Shown here one piece after another: positions 1 to 6,255 of a DNA stretch of 7,314 nt. The translations under genes and the position numbers were made by a program. Below the pieces are notes generated by a model. It made no database searches. It was not told the DNA's origin and saw nothing but the letters and a program-made list of their open reading frames with translations. How positions within the stretch are numbered: the stretch's first letter is position 1; the number at the start of each line of letters is the position of its first letter. The DNA comes from JBGTKH01 sp041744735. GTDB lineage: Bacteria > Planctomycetota > Planctomycetia > Pirellulales > Pirellulaceae. The stretch spans positions 1 through 7,314 of the forward strand of contig JBGTKH010000684.1 of assembly GCA_041744735.1 (NCBI GenBank), read 5' to 3'.

Positions 1-224
1 GCCCAACCACAAACTCATCGGCCGTTGTCGAACGCCGGCTAAGCAAACCGCAATTGGGTGACTGGGGCTGAGTCCGTCCGCGAAGCCCCAGCTTGCGACG
101 CGCTGGGGCTTCGCGGACTCAGCCCCAGCCAACCTCACTTCCAGGCACCCTCACAGGCCCCTCCGCCCTTTGTTTGGCGCGCGAAAACCTCTATGATTTG
201 GCGACAAAGGAGAATGTCGTCCAG
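1..224. other. Left-edge intergenic region upstream of the ABC operon
   Basis: No gene can be supported here. All three plus frames from the left edge close early (stops at 40-42, 59-61 and 69-71), so the 3' end of an upstream plus-strand gene could lie within the first 70 bases, but codon use does not pick a frame. The middle is taken by a palindromic repeat pair (62-128). From 129 to 205 I see no clear promoter. A Shine-Dalgarno-like AAAGGAG at 206-212 belongs to the ATPase gene. The ATPase frame stays open back to an ATG at 93, but that ATG lies inside the repeat. Confidence 0.6.
62..128. repeat. Inverted pair of 26-base palindromic repeat units (REP/BIME-like)
   Basis: Two copies of one unit face each other: 62-92 and 102-128, separated by nine bases. 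Each unit is itself a hairpin, with CTGGGGCT at one end and AGCCCCAG at the other. The left copy carries a four-base duplication (GTCCGTCC where the right copy has GTCC on the same strand); otherwise the arms match perfectly as inverted repeats. The same unit recurs at 919-944 inside the ATPase gene. The form resembles bacterial REP/BIME elements, which are non-autonomous. No transposase is in the window. Confidence 0.85.
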
Positions 225-1013
225 ATGTTTGTCATCCAAGCGCGAGGCGTGACCAAGGTTTATGGCAGCGACGAAGTGCGCGTCGAGGCGCTGCGGGGCG
301 TCGATCTCGACGTGTCGCCCGGCGAGATGGTGGCAATTGTTGGGCCATCGGGGTCGGGCAAAAGCACGCTGCTGAGTATCCTGGGTGCGATCGAAACGCC
401 CAGCGACGGAAAGGTGTTGTTGGAAGGCGTCGATCTCGCGACCATGTCCGACGACCAGCGGACGTTGATTCGCCGCCGCCGGTTGGGGTTCATCTTTCAA
501 GCGTTTAATCTGCTGCCATCGCTGACCGCGCTGGAAAACGTTTCTCTGCCACTGGAACTAGACGGCGTCGGTGCGGCCGATGCACGGCAGCAGGCTCTGG
601 ATGCACTCGAATTGGTCGAGATGACTCCGCGCCGCAATCACTTGCCCGGCATGCTCTCCGGCGGCGAGCAACAGCGCGTGGCCGTTGCGCGGGCATTAGT
701 CATTCAACCGGCGCTGCTGCTGGCGGACGAACCGACGGGCAATCTCGACACTGTTAACAGCCAGCGCGTGACGAAACTGCTGCGCGATCTGGTCGATCAG
801 CAAAAGCAAACGACCGTCATGGTCACGCATGATCCCGAGGTGGCCGCCAAAGCTGACCGCATTATTCGATTGCGCGACGGACACGTGGAAGACGACGGCC
901 GACCGGCTTCCGGGGTGGCTGGGGCTGAGTCCGCGAAGCCCCAGCCAGGTTCCAAGCCAACTGCTGGGGCATCGCAGAGCCTCTGCCCCAGCCACCCTGA
1001 CAAAGACGACTGA
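225..1013 (+). CDS. ABC transporter ATP-binding protein, MacB/LolD family
   Basis: This is the cytoplasmic ATPase that should power the permease encoded next to it. From the chosen start (262 residues) the ABC signatures run in order: A-loop Tyr13, Walker A GPSGSGKST at 40-48, Q-loop Gln92, signature LSGGEQQR at 144-151, Walker B ending ADEP at 167-170, D-loop GNLD at 172-175, and switch His202. The GEQQR signature and DEPTGNLD are typical of the MacB/LolD/FtsE-like (type VII) group. I chose ATG 225 because AAAGGAG lies 12 bases upstream and the family motif begins right after it. The frame is open to ATG 93, but that adds 44 residues without family character, some read from a repeat. The domain naturally ends near residue 225; residues about 230-258 are translated from a palindromic repeat. 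The stop lies 13 bases before the permease start, so the two are very likely co-transcribed. The substrate is unknown. Confidence 0.95.
   Translation: MFVIQARGVTKVYGSDEVRVEALRGVDLDVSPGEMVAIVGPSGSGKSTLLSILGAIETPSDGKVLLEGVDLATMSDDQRTLIRRRRLGFIFQAFNLLPSLTALENVSLPLELDGVGAADARQQALDALELVEMTPRRNHLPGMLSGGEQQRVAVARALVIQPALLLADEPTGNLDTVNSQRVTKLLRDLVDQQKQTTVMVTHDPEVAAKADRIIRLRDGHVEDDGRPASGVAGAESAKPQPGSKPTAGASQSLCPSHPDKDD
913..997. repeat. Composite palindromic repeat inside the ATPase coding sequence
   Basis: The outer arms 913-925 and 985-997 (GGGTGGCTGGGGC and its complement) pair perfectly over 13 bases. Inside lie two hairpin units: 919-944, identical in core to the units at 62-128 but without the four-base duplication, and a diverged unit at 964-991 that keeps the CTGGGGC/GCCCCAG ends. 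The whole block is read in frame by the ATPase gene, giving a tail rich in Ala, Gly, Pro and Ser with no ABC-domain function that I recognise. Confidence 0.85.
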
Positions 1014-1026
1014 CGGATGTCTAGCT

Positions 1027-3537
1027 ATGGTTCTCTTCAAAATCACGCTGCGTGAAATTCGCAAGCGGCCCGGCCGTGCGGTGCTGACGCTGCTGAGCGT
1101 GGTGATCGGCGTCGCGTCCGTGGTCGCCGTCTCGATTGCCACGACAACGACACGCCGCGCGTATGAAGCGATGTTCCAATCGGTCTCCGGCCGAGCGGCA
1201 TTGGAAGTCACGGCGGCCGGCGGCAGCGGCTTTGACCAGCGCGTGCTCGCCGCGGTCGAAGCGACGCCCGGCGTGCAAGCCGCAGTCCCCAGCATCCAGC
1301 GATTTACGATCATGTATCTGGAAGGCCGGCGTGTGCAGTTGATCGCGCTGGGCATCGACCCCGAGCGAGACCGCTTAGTGCGTGATTACGAATTGAAGGA
1401 GGGCAAGCTATTTGATGATGGCGAGGGGATTCTGCTGAACGCCGACTTCGCCCGGCGGCTGGGCGTGAAGGTCAACGATGAAGTGAAGCTGCTGGTCCAT
1501 CCGTGGCTGACCAAGATGCCCGTCGTCGGTTTGTTGGAGCCGCGCGGCGGCTCGGCCATCAGTCAAGGCGGTATGTTGTTCATGCCGCTGGCCAAAGCTC
1601 AATACCATTTCAAGGCCCGAGGGCAACTCGACAGTGTGCAGATCGTGCTGGCCGAATCGGCCGACGCGAACACCGTTTCCGCCGAGTTGTCGCGGCGGTT
1701 GCCGGTGGGCCTGAGTGTTCGCCCGCCGGCCGGTCACAGCACGCAGGCCGAAGAAACGATCTTGTCGACCGAGCAGGGACTGGAGATGGCCCGCGAATTG
1801 TCGTTGCTGGTGGCCCTGTTCATCATCATCAATACCTTCTTCATGAACGTCGGCGAGCGGCGCCGCCAATTGGCTGTGATGCGCGCGATCGGGGCCACGC
1901 GCCTACAACTTGCGCGGCTGGTGGTGCGCGAAGCACTGCTGATGGGCATTCTCGGAACGCTGTTGGGCAGTCTCGCGGGAATTGGCGGCGCCGCTTTGCT
2001 AACCCGAGCGATGGGGCAACTGTTTCAGACGGCGATGCCCGAACTTCAACTCACAGTGATGCCCTTTGTCTACGCGGCGTGCTTTGGGATCGGCGTGTCG
2101 TTGGCCGGTGCTTTGATTCCGGCGTATTGGGCCAGCCGCGTCACGCCGCTTGAAGGCATGAGCGGCATTTCCCGCGAGGAAACGCACGCCGCGCCGCGCT
2201 GGGTGGCCTGGGTCGGCTGGGCGGTGGTGATCGAATCGTCACTGGGCATCGCGGCCAGCATCAAGGGACTGCTGCCGATGGAACTCGCGGTCATTCATTC
2301 GCTCGTGCTGCTCATCGGTATGGTGATGCTGATTTCAGCGGCGCTGCGGCCGTTGTCCGCGGCGGTAGTGGCCCTGCTTCAGCCGCTCATCCGCGTCGAG
2401 GCGCGTCTGGCGCGCCAACAAATTCTGCGCCGCCGCTTGCGCACGACGTTCACCATCGGTGTGCTGTTTGTCGCCAGCGCTTGCGGCATCGGGTTGGCCA
2501 GCGCGGTGATCGACAACGTGCAGGATGTGAAAGACTGGTATCAGCAAATCGTGGTGGGCGACTTTTTCGTGCGCGCGATGATGCCCGACATGGCCACCGG
2601 CAGTTCGGCCGATTTGCCCGAGGAAGTGGGCGATGAAATCCGGCGGCTTCCCGGCATTGCGCGAATCGATACGTTCAGCATGGTCAGCGCCAAGGCGGCG
2701 GACCAAACGGTGAACGTGGTCGCGCGCAGTTACTCGGACGACGAGCATACGCATCTGATGATCATCGACGGCGATGCGCGGCAAGTGCGCCAGCGGCTCT
2801 TTGACGGTGAAGTCGTTGCCGGTTCTGTGTTGGCGCAAAGAGTGGGCCTCAAGGCCGGCGACCAAATCACGCTGGAAACGCTCCGCGGCCCTCAGCAACT
2901 TCGCATTGCGGGCGTGGCCAATGATTATTTGGGCGGCGGCCTAACGCTGCACATGCAGACCGACGTCGCTCGGCGGTTGGTGGGCGTCGAGGGAGTCGAT
3001 GCGTACGTCATCTCGGCCAATCGCTCGTCACTGCGCGACGTGGAAGCCGCGCTGGCCGCCATCTGCGACAAGCACGGACTGTTGCTGCAATCGTTTGCCG
3101 ATATCGCCGCGATGATTGACGGGATGATGGCCGGGGTCGTCGGCAGCCTGTGGGCGCTGCTGATTCTGGGCTTTGTCGTGGCGGCATTCGGTGTGGTCAA
3201 CACGCTGACGATGAATGTGCTGGAGCAAACTCGCGAACTCGGCCTGCTGCGTGCCGTGGCCATGACGCGGCGGCAAACGCGGCGCACGATTCTGGCTCAA
3301 GCAGCAATCATGGCCGGCATCGCTCTGCCGCCCGGTACCGTCGCGGGCGTTGGCGTGGCTTACCTGATCAACTTGGCCACGATGCCCGTGACCGGTCACC
3401 CGATCGAATTCACGCTGCACCCGCTGTTGCTGATCGGCAGCCTGTTGGCATCTTTCGTGATCGTGCTGGCCGCCGCTTGGCTGCCTGCCCAACGCGCCGC
3501 GCGGCTGGATCTGGTTACGGCGCTGCATTACGAGTAG
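1027..3537 (+). CDS. ABC transporter permease with two FtsX domains
   Basis: An 836-residue inner-membrane protein that should pair with the ATPase upstream. It has a MacB/FtsX-like layout in duplicate. The first membrane helix is at about 18-40, preceded by the cytoplasmic LREIRKRPGR typical of these permeases. A first extracytoplasmic domain covers about 43-255. FtsX domain 1 (about 256-377) has three helices and the coupling segment MNVGERRRQLAVMRAIGAT. Two further helices lie near 395-440 and one at 474-495. A second extracytoplasmic domain spans about 497-700, and FtsX domain 2 (about 704-833) carries EQTRELGLLRAVAMTRRQ. This gives about ten membrane segments, as in YbbP-like permeases, against four in MacB. 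ATG 1027 is chosen because the family N-terminus starts there; the frame is open to 829 but that part overlaps the ATPase gene. The ribosome site is weak (GGA at 1015-1017), suggesting coupling to the ATPase stop. Substrate unknown; lipid, lipoprotein or peptide export are family possibilities only. Confidence 0.93.
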   Translation: MVLFKITLREIRKRPGRAVLTLLSVVIGVASVVAVSIATTTTRRAYEAMFQSVSGRAALEVTAAGGSGFDQRVLAAVEATPGVQAAVPSIQRFTIMYLEGRRVQLIALGIDPERDRLVRDYELKEGKLFDDGEGILLNADFARRLGVKVNDEVKLLVHPWLTKMPVVGLLEPRGGSAISQGGMLFMPLAKAQYHFKARGQLDSVQIVLAESADANTVSAELSRRLPVGLSVRPPAGHSTQAEETILSTEQGLEMARELSLLVALFIIINTFFMNVGERRRQLAVMRAIGATRLQLARLVVREALLMGILGTLLGSLAGIGGAALLTRAMGQLFQTAMPELQLTVMPFVYAACFGIGVSLAGALIPAYWASRVTPLEGMSGISREETHAAPRWVAWVGWAVVIESSLGIAASIKGLLPMELAVIHSLVLLIGMVMLISAALRPLSAAVVALLQPLIRVEARLARQQILRRRLRTTFTIGVLFVASACGIGLASAVIDNVQDVKDWYQQIVVGDFFVRAMMPDMATGSSADLPEEVGDEIRRLPGIARIDTFSMVSAKAADQTVNVVARSYSDDEHTHLMIIDGDARQVRQRLFDGEVVAGSVLAQRVGLKAGDQITLETLRGPQQLRIAGVANDYLGGGLTLHMQTDVARRLVGVEGVDAYVISANRSSLRDVEAALAAICDKHGLLLQSFADIAAMIDGMMAGVVGSLWALLILGFVVAAFGVVNTLTMNVLEQTRELGLLRAVAMTRRQTRRTILAQAAIMAGIALPPGTVAGVGVAYLINLATMPVTGHPIEFTLHPLLLIGSLLASFVIVLAAAWLPAQRAARLDLVTALHYE

Positions 3538-3649
3538 ACAGCCGATTGTAAGTGAAGTGCGTGCGAATCAATTTCACTTCGCCAATTGCGCCACCGTGAA
3601 CCAACTCGATCACCTGTGTTCATCGTACTTGTAACTGTCTCGAATTCGT

Positions 3650-3678
3650 TTGACATCGGCACATGCGAATGCTATTCA
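3650..3678 (+). promoter_or_regulatory. Candidate sigma-70 promoter of the DUF1080 gene
   Basis: A perfect -35 box TTGACA (3650-3655) is followed after 17 bases by TATTCA (3673-3678), which keeps only the first three bases of the -10 consensus. The site lies 40 bases before the gene start, in the 180-base gap after the permease. The gene also has a good ribosome site, GAGGAG at 3704-3709, eight bases before its ATG. The gap and promoter argue that the gene is transcribed apart from the transporter. Confidence 0.4.
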
Positions 3679-3717
3679 AACGATCTGTGACGATCAACCA
3701 TCCGAGGAGACAAACCA

Positions 3718-4269
3718 ATGACAACTCTCGCGCGTGCAATGCTTGTTGTGCTTCTAGTCACTTCCACATGGTTGCCGCCTGCCCTGTCTCGCGGCGCCGA
3801 CGAATTCAAATTGGAAGAGGGTTTTACGCGGCTGGATAACGGCACGAATCTGGACGGATGGGCGGGCAAGCTAGACGGCTGGCAGGTTGTGGAGGGCGCG
3901 ATTCACTTGGATTCGAAGCTGGCCAAGGGGGACATATACAGCGAGACCACGCACAGCGGCAACTGTGTCATTCGCCTGCAATTCCGCGCCGCGGAGCGAG
4001 CCGATTCGGGTGTGTATTTTCACGGCAAGCAGCTTCAAGTGCGCGACTATCCGAAGGCCGGTCCGGCGAATTACGCCAAGTTCGCCAAACCGGCCGGCCA
4101 ATGGAACGACTTAGAATTGGACATCACTGACGGCACGGCTGTCGTGCGACTCAACGGCGAAATCATCGAGAATGCCTGGAAGATCGGCGGCGCGACGAAC
4201 AAGGGTATCGGTTTGCAGCGCGAACGCGGCGACTTTGACTTTCGCAACGTCCGCGTGCGGGAGAAGTGA
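3718..4269 (+). CDS. Secreted DUF1080 (3-keto-disaccharide hydrolase domain) protein
   Basis: A 183-residue exported protein made of one DUF1080 domain, a concanavalin-like beta-sandwich fold very abundant in planctomycetes and linked to sugar breakdown. Residues 1 to about 24-27 look like a Sec signal peptide: Arg6, a hydrophobic core at 7-19, then a likely cleavage near ALS or RGA. There is no lipobox cysteine, so it should be soluble in the periplasm or secreted. The mature part shows the family order: GFTRLDNGTNLDGWAG at 35-50, DGWQVVEGAIHL at 53-64, the strand RADSGVYFHG at 94-103, QWNDLELDITDGTAVVRLNG at 128-147, and the closing IGLQRERGDFDFRNVRVREK at 164-183. The closing segment normally reads like IGLQDHG...FRNI; here the Asp-His-Gly is replaced. 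It is near the minimum size of the family, with no second domain. Activity on 3-keto-glycosides is known for some members; for this one it is inference. Confidence 0.88.
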   Translation: MTTLARAMLVVLLVTSTWLPPALSRGADEFKLEEGFTRLDNGTNLDGWAGKLDGWQVVEGAIHLDSKLAKGDIYSETTHSGNCVIRLQFRAAERADSGVYFHGKQLQVRDYPKAGPANYAKFAKPAGQWNDLELDITDGTAVVRLNGEIIENAWKIGGATNKGIGLQRERGDFDFRNVRVREK

Positions 4270-4280
4270 AATGCCGCGCC

Positions 4281-4316
4281 AACAAAAAACGCCGGATGGC
4301 CAGAAGGCCGTCCGGC
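4281..4316 (-). terminator. Intrinsic terminator of the TPR protein operon
   Basis: An 11-base-pair GC-rich stem (4291-4301 with 4306-4316, one G-T pair) closes on the loop AGAA. Read on the minus strand the hairpin is followed at once by GTTTTTTGTT (4290-4281), the classic Rho-independent form. It lies 44 bases past the stop of the minus-strand gene. On the plus strand no T run follows, so it is at most a weak stop for the DUF1080 gene. Confidence 0.85.
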
Positions 4317-4360
4317 GCTCTATCAAAATCGGAGCGGGGCTCCGTAAAGCTGTGACGTCA

Positions 4361-4876
4361 TCAAACATCGCCGGGCGGAAAATCCAACACGACCGGGCGA
4401 TTGACGTCGCCGCCCATATACCAATTGATCCACTGCCACAGCGTCAGGCTCTTTTTCCATTGACGAATCGCCCCCCGCAACTTCATTACGGTGGGATCGT
4501 CGTCGTCGTGAATCTCGCACAGGATTTCCTGGCAGCCGGCGATTTCACCGGTCAAGAGCATCGCCGTAGCCAGATTCGTTTTCAACAGCAGCGGCGCGTC
4601 GCTGCGCATCACAATGCCGCCGCCCGCGTACGTCAAACTGCGGAAGACCTTCAACGCGGGCTGAATTTGCCCCAGCCGCAACAGACACACGCCCAGCGCG
4701 TTGTTGAGCAACACGTCGATGCTCTTTTGGCGCTGAATCAGCTTGCGAGCTTCTTCGGCATGGCCGGCTTCCAAGAGTTTGCGCACCTGGTCAAGCACCG
4801 ATGTGCCGAACTCAACCGGCTTGACTGCGCCGTTTTTCGAGTGCTCCGCAGCCTTCTCTTTCGTTTTCGTTGCCAT
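4361..4876 (-). CDS. TPR-like hypothetical protein
   Basis: A 171-residue protein without a signal peptide, so probably cytoplasmic. The first 20 residues are charged and likely disordered. Three helical pairs resemble tetratricopeptide repeats: about 25-49 (LLEAGHAEEARKLIQRQ), 55-81 (NNALGVCLLRLGQIQPALKVF) and 97-122 (LLLKTNLATAMLLTGEIAGCQEIL). The Ala/Gly/Leu spacing fits TPRs, which bind partner proteins. A tryptophan-rich end follows (WQWINWYMGG at 147-156), then VVLDFPPGD. The ATG is supported by AAGGA six bases upstream. It lies 44 bases after the small membrane protein gene on the same strand and ends at a strong terminator, so the two probably form an operon. I do not recognise a named family, and the function is unknown. 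Confidence 0.8.
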   Translation of the reverse strand: MATKTKEKAAEHSKNGAVKPVEFGTSVLDQVRKLLEAGHAEEARKLIQRQKSIDVLLNNALGVCLLRLGQIQPALKVFRSLTYAGGGIVMRSDAPLLLKTNLATAMLLTGEIAGCQEILCEIHDDDDPTVMKLRGAIRQWKKSLTLWQWINWYMGGDVNRPVVLDFPPGDV

Positions 4877-4920
4877 TAGTTTTCCTTGATAGTTTGCAAG
4901 CCCAGTGAGTCACGAAGCGC

Positions 4921-5190
4921 TCACGATAAGTCACGCAGCAATTGCCACCACACGACGCCGGCCAGCAGCAAACACAGAATGCCCAGCGCGTAGAACACGA
5001 CACTTACCAATCGCTCACGCGCCGCATAATCCGGCTTGCCGCTCTTCCCGCGGACCGCGACCTTCATACCTGGAGCCGTCGGGCTCAACGGCAATTCTCG
5101 TCGCGCGGGTGCTTGTGGGCGTCGCTCTTCAACTTGTCCACTTGTGCGGCGAGATGTAAGCGGCTCGTTGGAACTGTGTAGCGGGTTCAT
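4921..5190 (-). CDS. Small protein with one C-terminal membrane helix
   Basis: Read from ATG 5190 this is 89 residues. The N-terminal half is polar, with many Pro and Arg, and probably disordered. The end is a clear membrane segment, VVFYALGILCLLLAGVVWW, flanked by Arg residues (AARERL before it, LLRDLS after it), which suggests a tail-anchored or single-pass inner-membrane protein. The start is uncertain: a TTG at 5208 adds six residues, and ATG 5067 would leave a 48-residue protein beginning MKVAVRGKSGK; none has a strong ribosome site. The TPR protein gene follows 44 bases later on the same strand, so the pair may work together, with this protein as a membrane anchor. That is inference from position. 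No family recognised. Confidence 0.6.
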   Translation of the reverse strand: MNPLHSSNEPLTSRRTSGQVEERRPQAPARRELPLSPTAPGMKVAVRGKSGKPDYAARERLVSVVFYALGILCLLLAGVVWWQLLRDLS

Positions 5191-5250
5191 GCCTGCACCA
5201 ATCTGCAAAGCTCGTGCCCGTTAGCCGATCCACGACGAAGTGACACGTTC

Positions 5251-5272
5251 GTAGGACGGAATGCCATTCCGT
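5251..5272. repeat. Single GTAGGACGG-type palindromic repeat copy
   Basis: Starts GTAGGACGGA and forms a hairpin ACGGAAT/ATTCCGT (5256-5262 with 5266-5272, three-base loop GCC). It shares its first ten bases with both ends of the element at 6891-7018. Two more short hairpins follow at 5277-5291 (CCTCA/TGAGG) and 5292-5306 (TTGGTG/CACCAA). It lies upstream of the minus-strand membrane protein gene. Confidence 0.7.
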
Positions 5273-5313
5273 TTCGCCTCAATGAGTGAGGTTGGTGGAA
5301 CACCAATGAATAG

Positions 5314-5484
5314 AATTGCAAAACGATCTTCGCGTCCATTCGTTCACACGGAAGTGCTCTGTCCAGAACCTGTACAAACTGTCTAGAGTCCGTACACGTC
5401 AACGCGGTGCAATTTTCCATCGACATCTCCGAGTTCAAGCGCGGCGTGAACGGCGTCGAAGACGAATTGCGCCGCGACGGTTAA
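5314..5484 (+). pseudogene. Coding-like 3' remnant of an unknown gene
   Basis: The plus frame ending at TAA 5482-5484 (followed by an in-frame TAG) reads like protein over its last 30 codons, ending FSIDISEFKRGVNGVEDELR and three more residues (RDG). In this part (about 5395-5481) nearly all codons end in G or C, as in the real genes nearby. Upstream of about 5390 the frame loses this character and it closes at 5311-5313, and no ATG with a ribosome site opens it. A terminator with a T run on this strand follows at 5518-5556, as expected for a former plus-strand gene. It may be a decayed gene end or chance, since the antisense frame is also open. Confidence 0.3.
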
Positions 5485-5505
5485 TAGACCGTCGACCAAT
5501 TGCTG

Positions 5506-5556
5506 AAAAAAAAAAGAGCCCGCCGGCCGATCGAACGGCCCGCGGGCGATTTTTAT
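5506..5556. terminator. Bidirectional intrinsic terminator
   Basis: The stem GCCCGC (5518-5523) pairs with GCGGGC (5542-5547); one C-C mismatch then separates a second stem, GGCC (5525-5528) with GGCC (5537-5540), around an eight-base loop. On the plus strand GATTTTTATTT follows; on the minus strand the hairpin is followed by CTC and ten Ts (5515-5506). It should end ferredoxin transcripts coming from the right, 75 bases past that gene's stop, and any plus-strand transcript from the left. A second hairpin, GGACGAG/CTCGTCC at 5579-5596, lies between it and the ferredoxin stop. Confidence 0.85.
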
Positions 5557-5621
5557 TTCACGATGAGACAGCGGCGCTGGACGAGACACCTCGTCCTCGC
5601 TGTTGTTCCGAAAAGTGCCGT

Positions 5622-5900
5622 CTACTGTTCGGCGAGCGGTTCTTTTTTCTCCGTAATCACGGGGCACTGCGGCGACATTTCGGCATTCAGCTCTTTGAAC
5701 GCCGCCCACTCTTCCGGCAAGTTGTCTTCATGGAAGATGGCTTCCACCGGGCACTCCGGCACGCAGGCCTCGCAGTCGATGCATTCATCGGGATGAATGT
5801 AAAGCATCTGCTCGCCCTCGTAGAAGCATTCGACGGGGCAGACAACAACGCAGTCCGTGTATTTGCATGCGAAACACGGCTCAGCAACAACATGAGTCAT
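5622..5900 (-). CDS. fdxA: Seven-iron ferredoxin ([3Fe-4S]/[4Fe-4S], FdI type)
   Basis: A 92-residue soluble electron carrier close in sequence to Azotobacter vinelandii ferredoxin I. The first motif has Cys9, Cys12, Cys17 and Cys21 followed by Pro; the second has Cys40, Cys43, Cys46 and Cys50 followed by Pro. By alignment with FdI (numbers shifted by one), Cys9, Cys17 and Cys50 bind the [3Fe-4S] cluster and Cys21, Cys40, Cys43 and Cys46 the [4Fe-4S] cluster. Cys12 would be a non-ligand, and Cys25 matches the free Cys24 of FdI. Family segments CKYTDC, CFYEG, IHPDECIDC and ITEKKEPL are all present. It is about 14 residues shorter than FdI, losing only the C-terminal extension. ATG 5900 has AAGGAG eight to nine bases upstream on the minus strand. 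It is transcribed alone, away from the sigma factor gene, and ends at a strong terminator. The electron partner is not visible. Confidence 0.95.
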   Translation of the reverse strand: MTHVVAEPCFACKYTDCVVVCPVECFYEGEQMLYIHPDECIDCEACVPECPVEAIFHEDNLPEEWAAFKELNAEMSPQCPVITEKKEPLAEQ

Positions 5901-6255
5901 GGGGTCTCTCCTTGTGGCCTCTCGGTGGACAAAACGGCAATCGAATGATTTTACCGACCGACCGGGGTAACCGTGGGGATTATCGGGACTCGATAGGCGT
6001 TCTCACCGACAAACACGCCACATTTCTCGGCGGTCATTGGTCACTTTACCGCCGCCGAGAGAAAATGCAACAAGTTGTTGATATCGCGGCACTTCGTCCC
6101 GGTACCCAACTTTGCGAATCCTAGTGCTGGCCCATCGGACTGTCAAGCACCTATGGCATGGGCCGCCCACTGAATATCGACAAGCAAAATCTTCAGACTT
6201 GCTTCAATATGTCGCGGCATTTAGAATCGAGACTGTGGCCTAGTTCCAGCGGATC
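5901..6255. promoter_or_regulatory. Divergent intergenic region between ferredoxin and sigma factor genes
   Basis: This 355-base gap must hold promoters for both genes. For the ferredoxin gene a TAAAAT -10-like box lies at 5953-5948 (minus strand), but no good -35 sits in front of it; a TTACC/GGTAA inverted repeat (5951-5955 with 5966-5970) overlaps the box and could be an operator. A perfect nine-base stem TCTCGGCGG/CCGCCGAGA joins 6025-6033 to 6052-6060. A near-palindrome CAACAA-G-TTGTTG lies at 6068-6080. GGCCCAT/ATGGGCC pairs 6129-6135 with 6158-6164, next to a lone CTAGTGCT (6121-6128), which is also the terminal octamer of the element at 7045-7177. I see no gene or RNA family here. Confidence 0.4.
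6199..6227 (+). promoter_or_regulatory. Candidate promoter of the sigma factor gene
   Basis: TTGCTT (6199-6204) and TAGAAT (6222-6227) stand 17 bases apart. The -10 matches the consensus at five of six positions and the -35 at three. Transcription would begin near 6234, about 22 bases before ATG 6256. It resembles a housekeeping rather than an ECF promoter, so self-regulation by the encoded sigma factor is not indicated. Confidence 0.45.

Noticed and set aside
1..71. 3' end of an upstream plus-strand gene
   Set aside because: All three frames close within 71 bases and none shows clear coding character, so no frame can be chosen.
93..224. N-terminal extension of the ABC ATPase from ATG 93
   Set aside because: The frame is open, but the ATG lies inside the palindromic repeat, has no ribosome site, and the added residues lack family character. 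AAAGGAG before ATG 225 and the start of the conserved domain favour 225.
829..1026. N-terminal extension of the permease overlapping the ATPase gene
   Set aside because: It is the ATPase coding sequence and its repeat read in another frame; the typical permease N-terminus begins at ATG 1027.
1503..2153. Long alternate-frame open reading frame inside the permease gene
   Set aside because: It is a GC-rich shadow of the permease with no recognisable domain; the main frame has complete FtsX features across the same stretch.
3550..3579. Inverted repeat AAGTGAA/TTCACTT after the permease as a terminator
   Set aside because: The stem is only seven AT-rich pairs with a 16-base loop and no T run follows.
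4172..4879. Plus-strand 235-residue reading frame opposite the TPR gene
   Set aside because: It crosses the end of the DUF1080 gene and the terminator hairpin and is antisense to the TPR gene, which has its own ribosome site and terminator.
5316..5948. Plus-strand 210-residue reading frame opposite the ferredoxin gene
   Set aside because: It runs through the two-way terminator and is antisense to a certain ferredoxin; its composition is Arg-rich shadow sequence.
6121..6164. Another full copy of the CTAGTGCT element
   Set aside because: Only the first octamer matches; there is no AGCACTAG partner downstream, so at most it is a relic.
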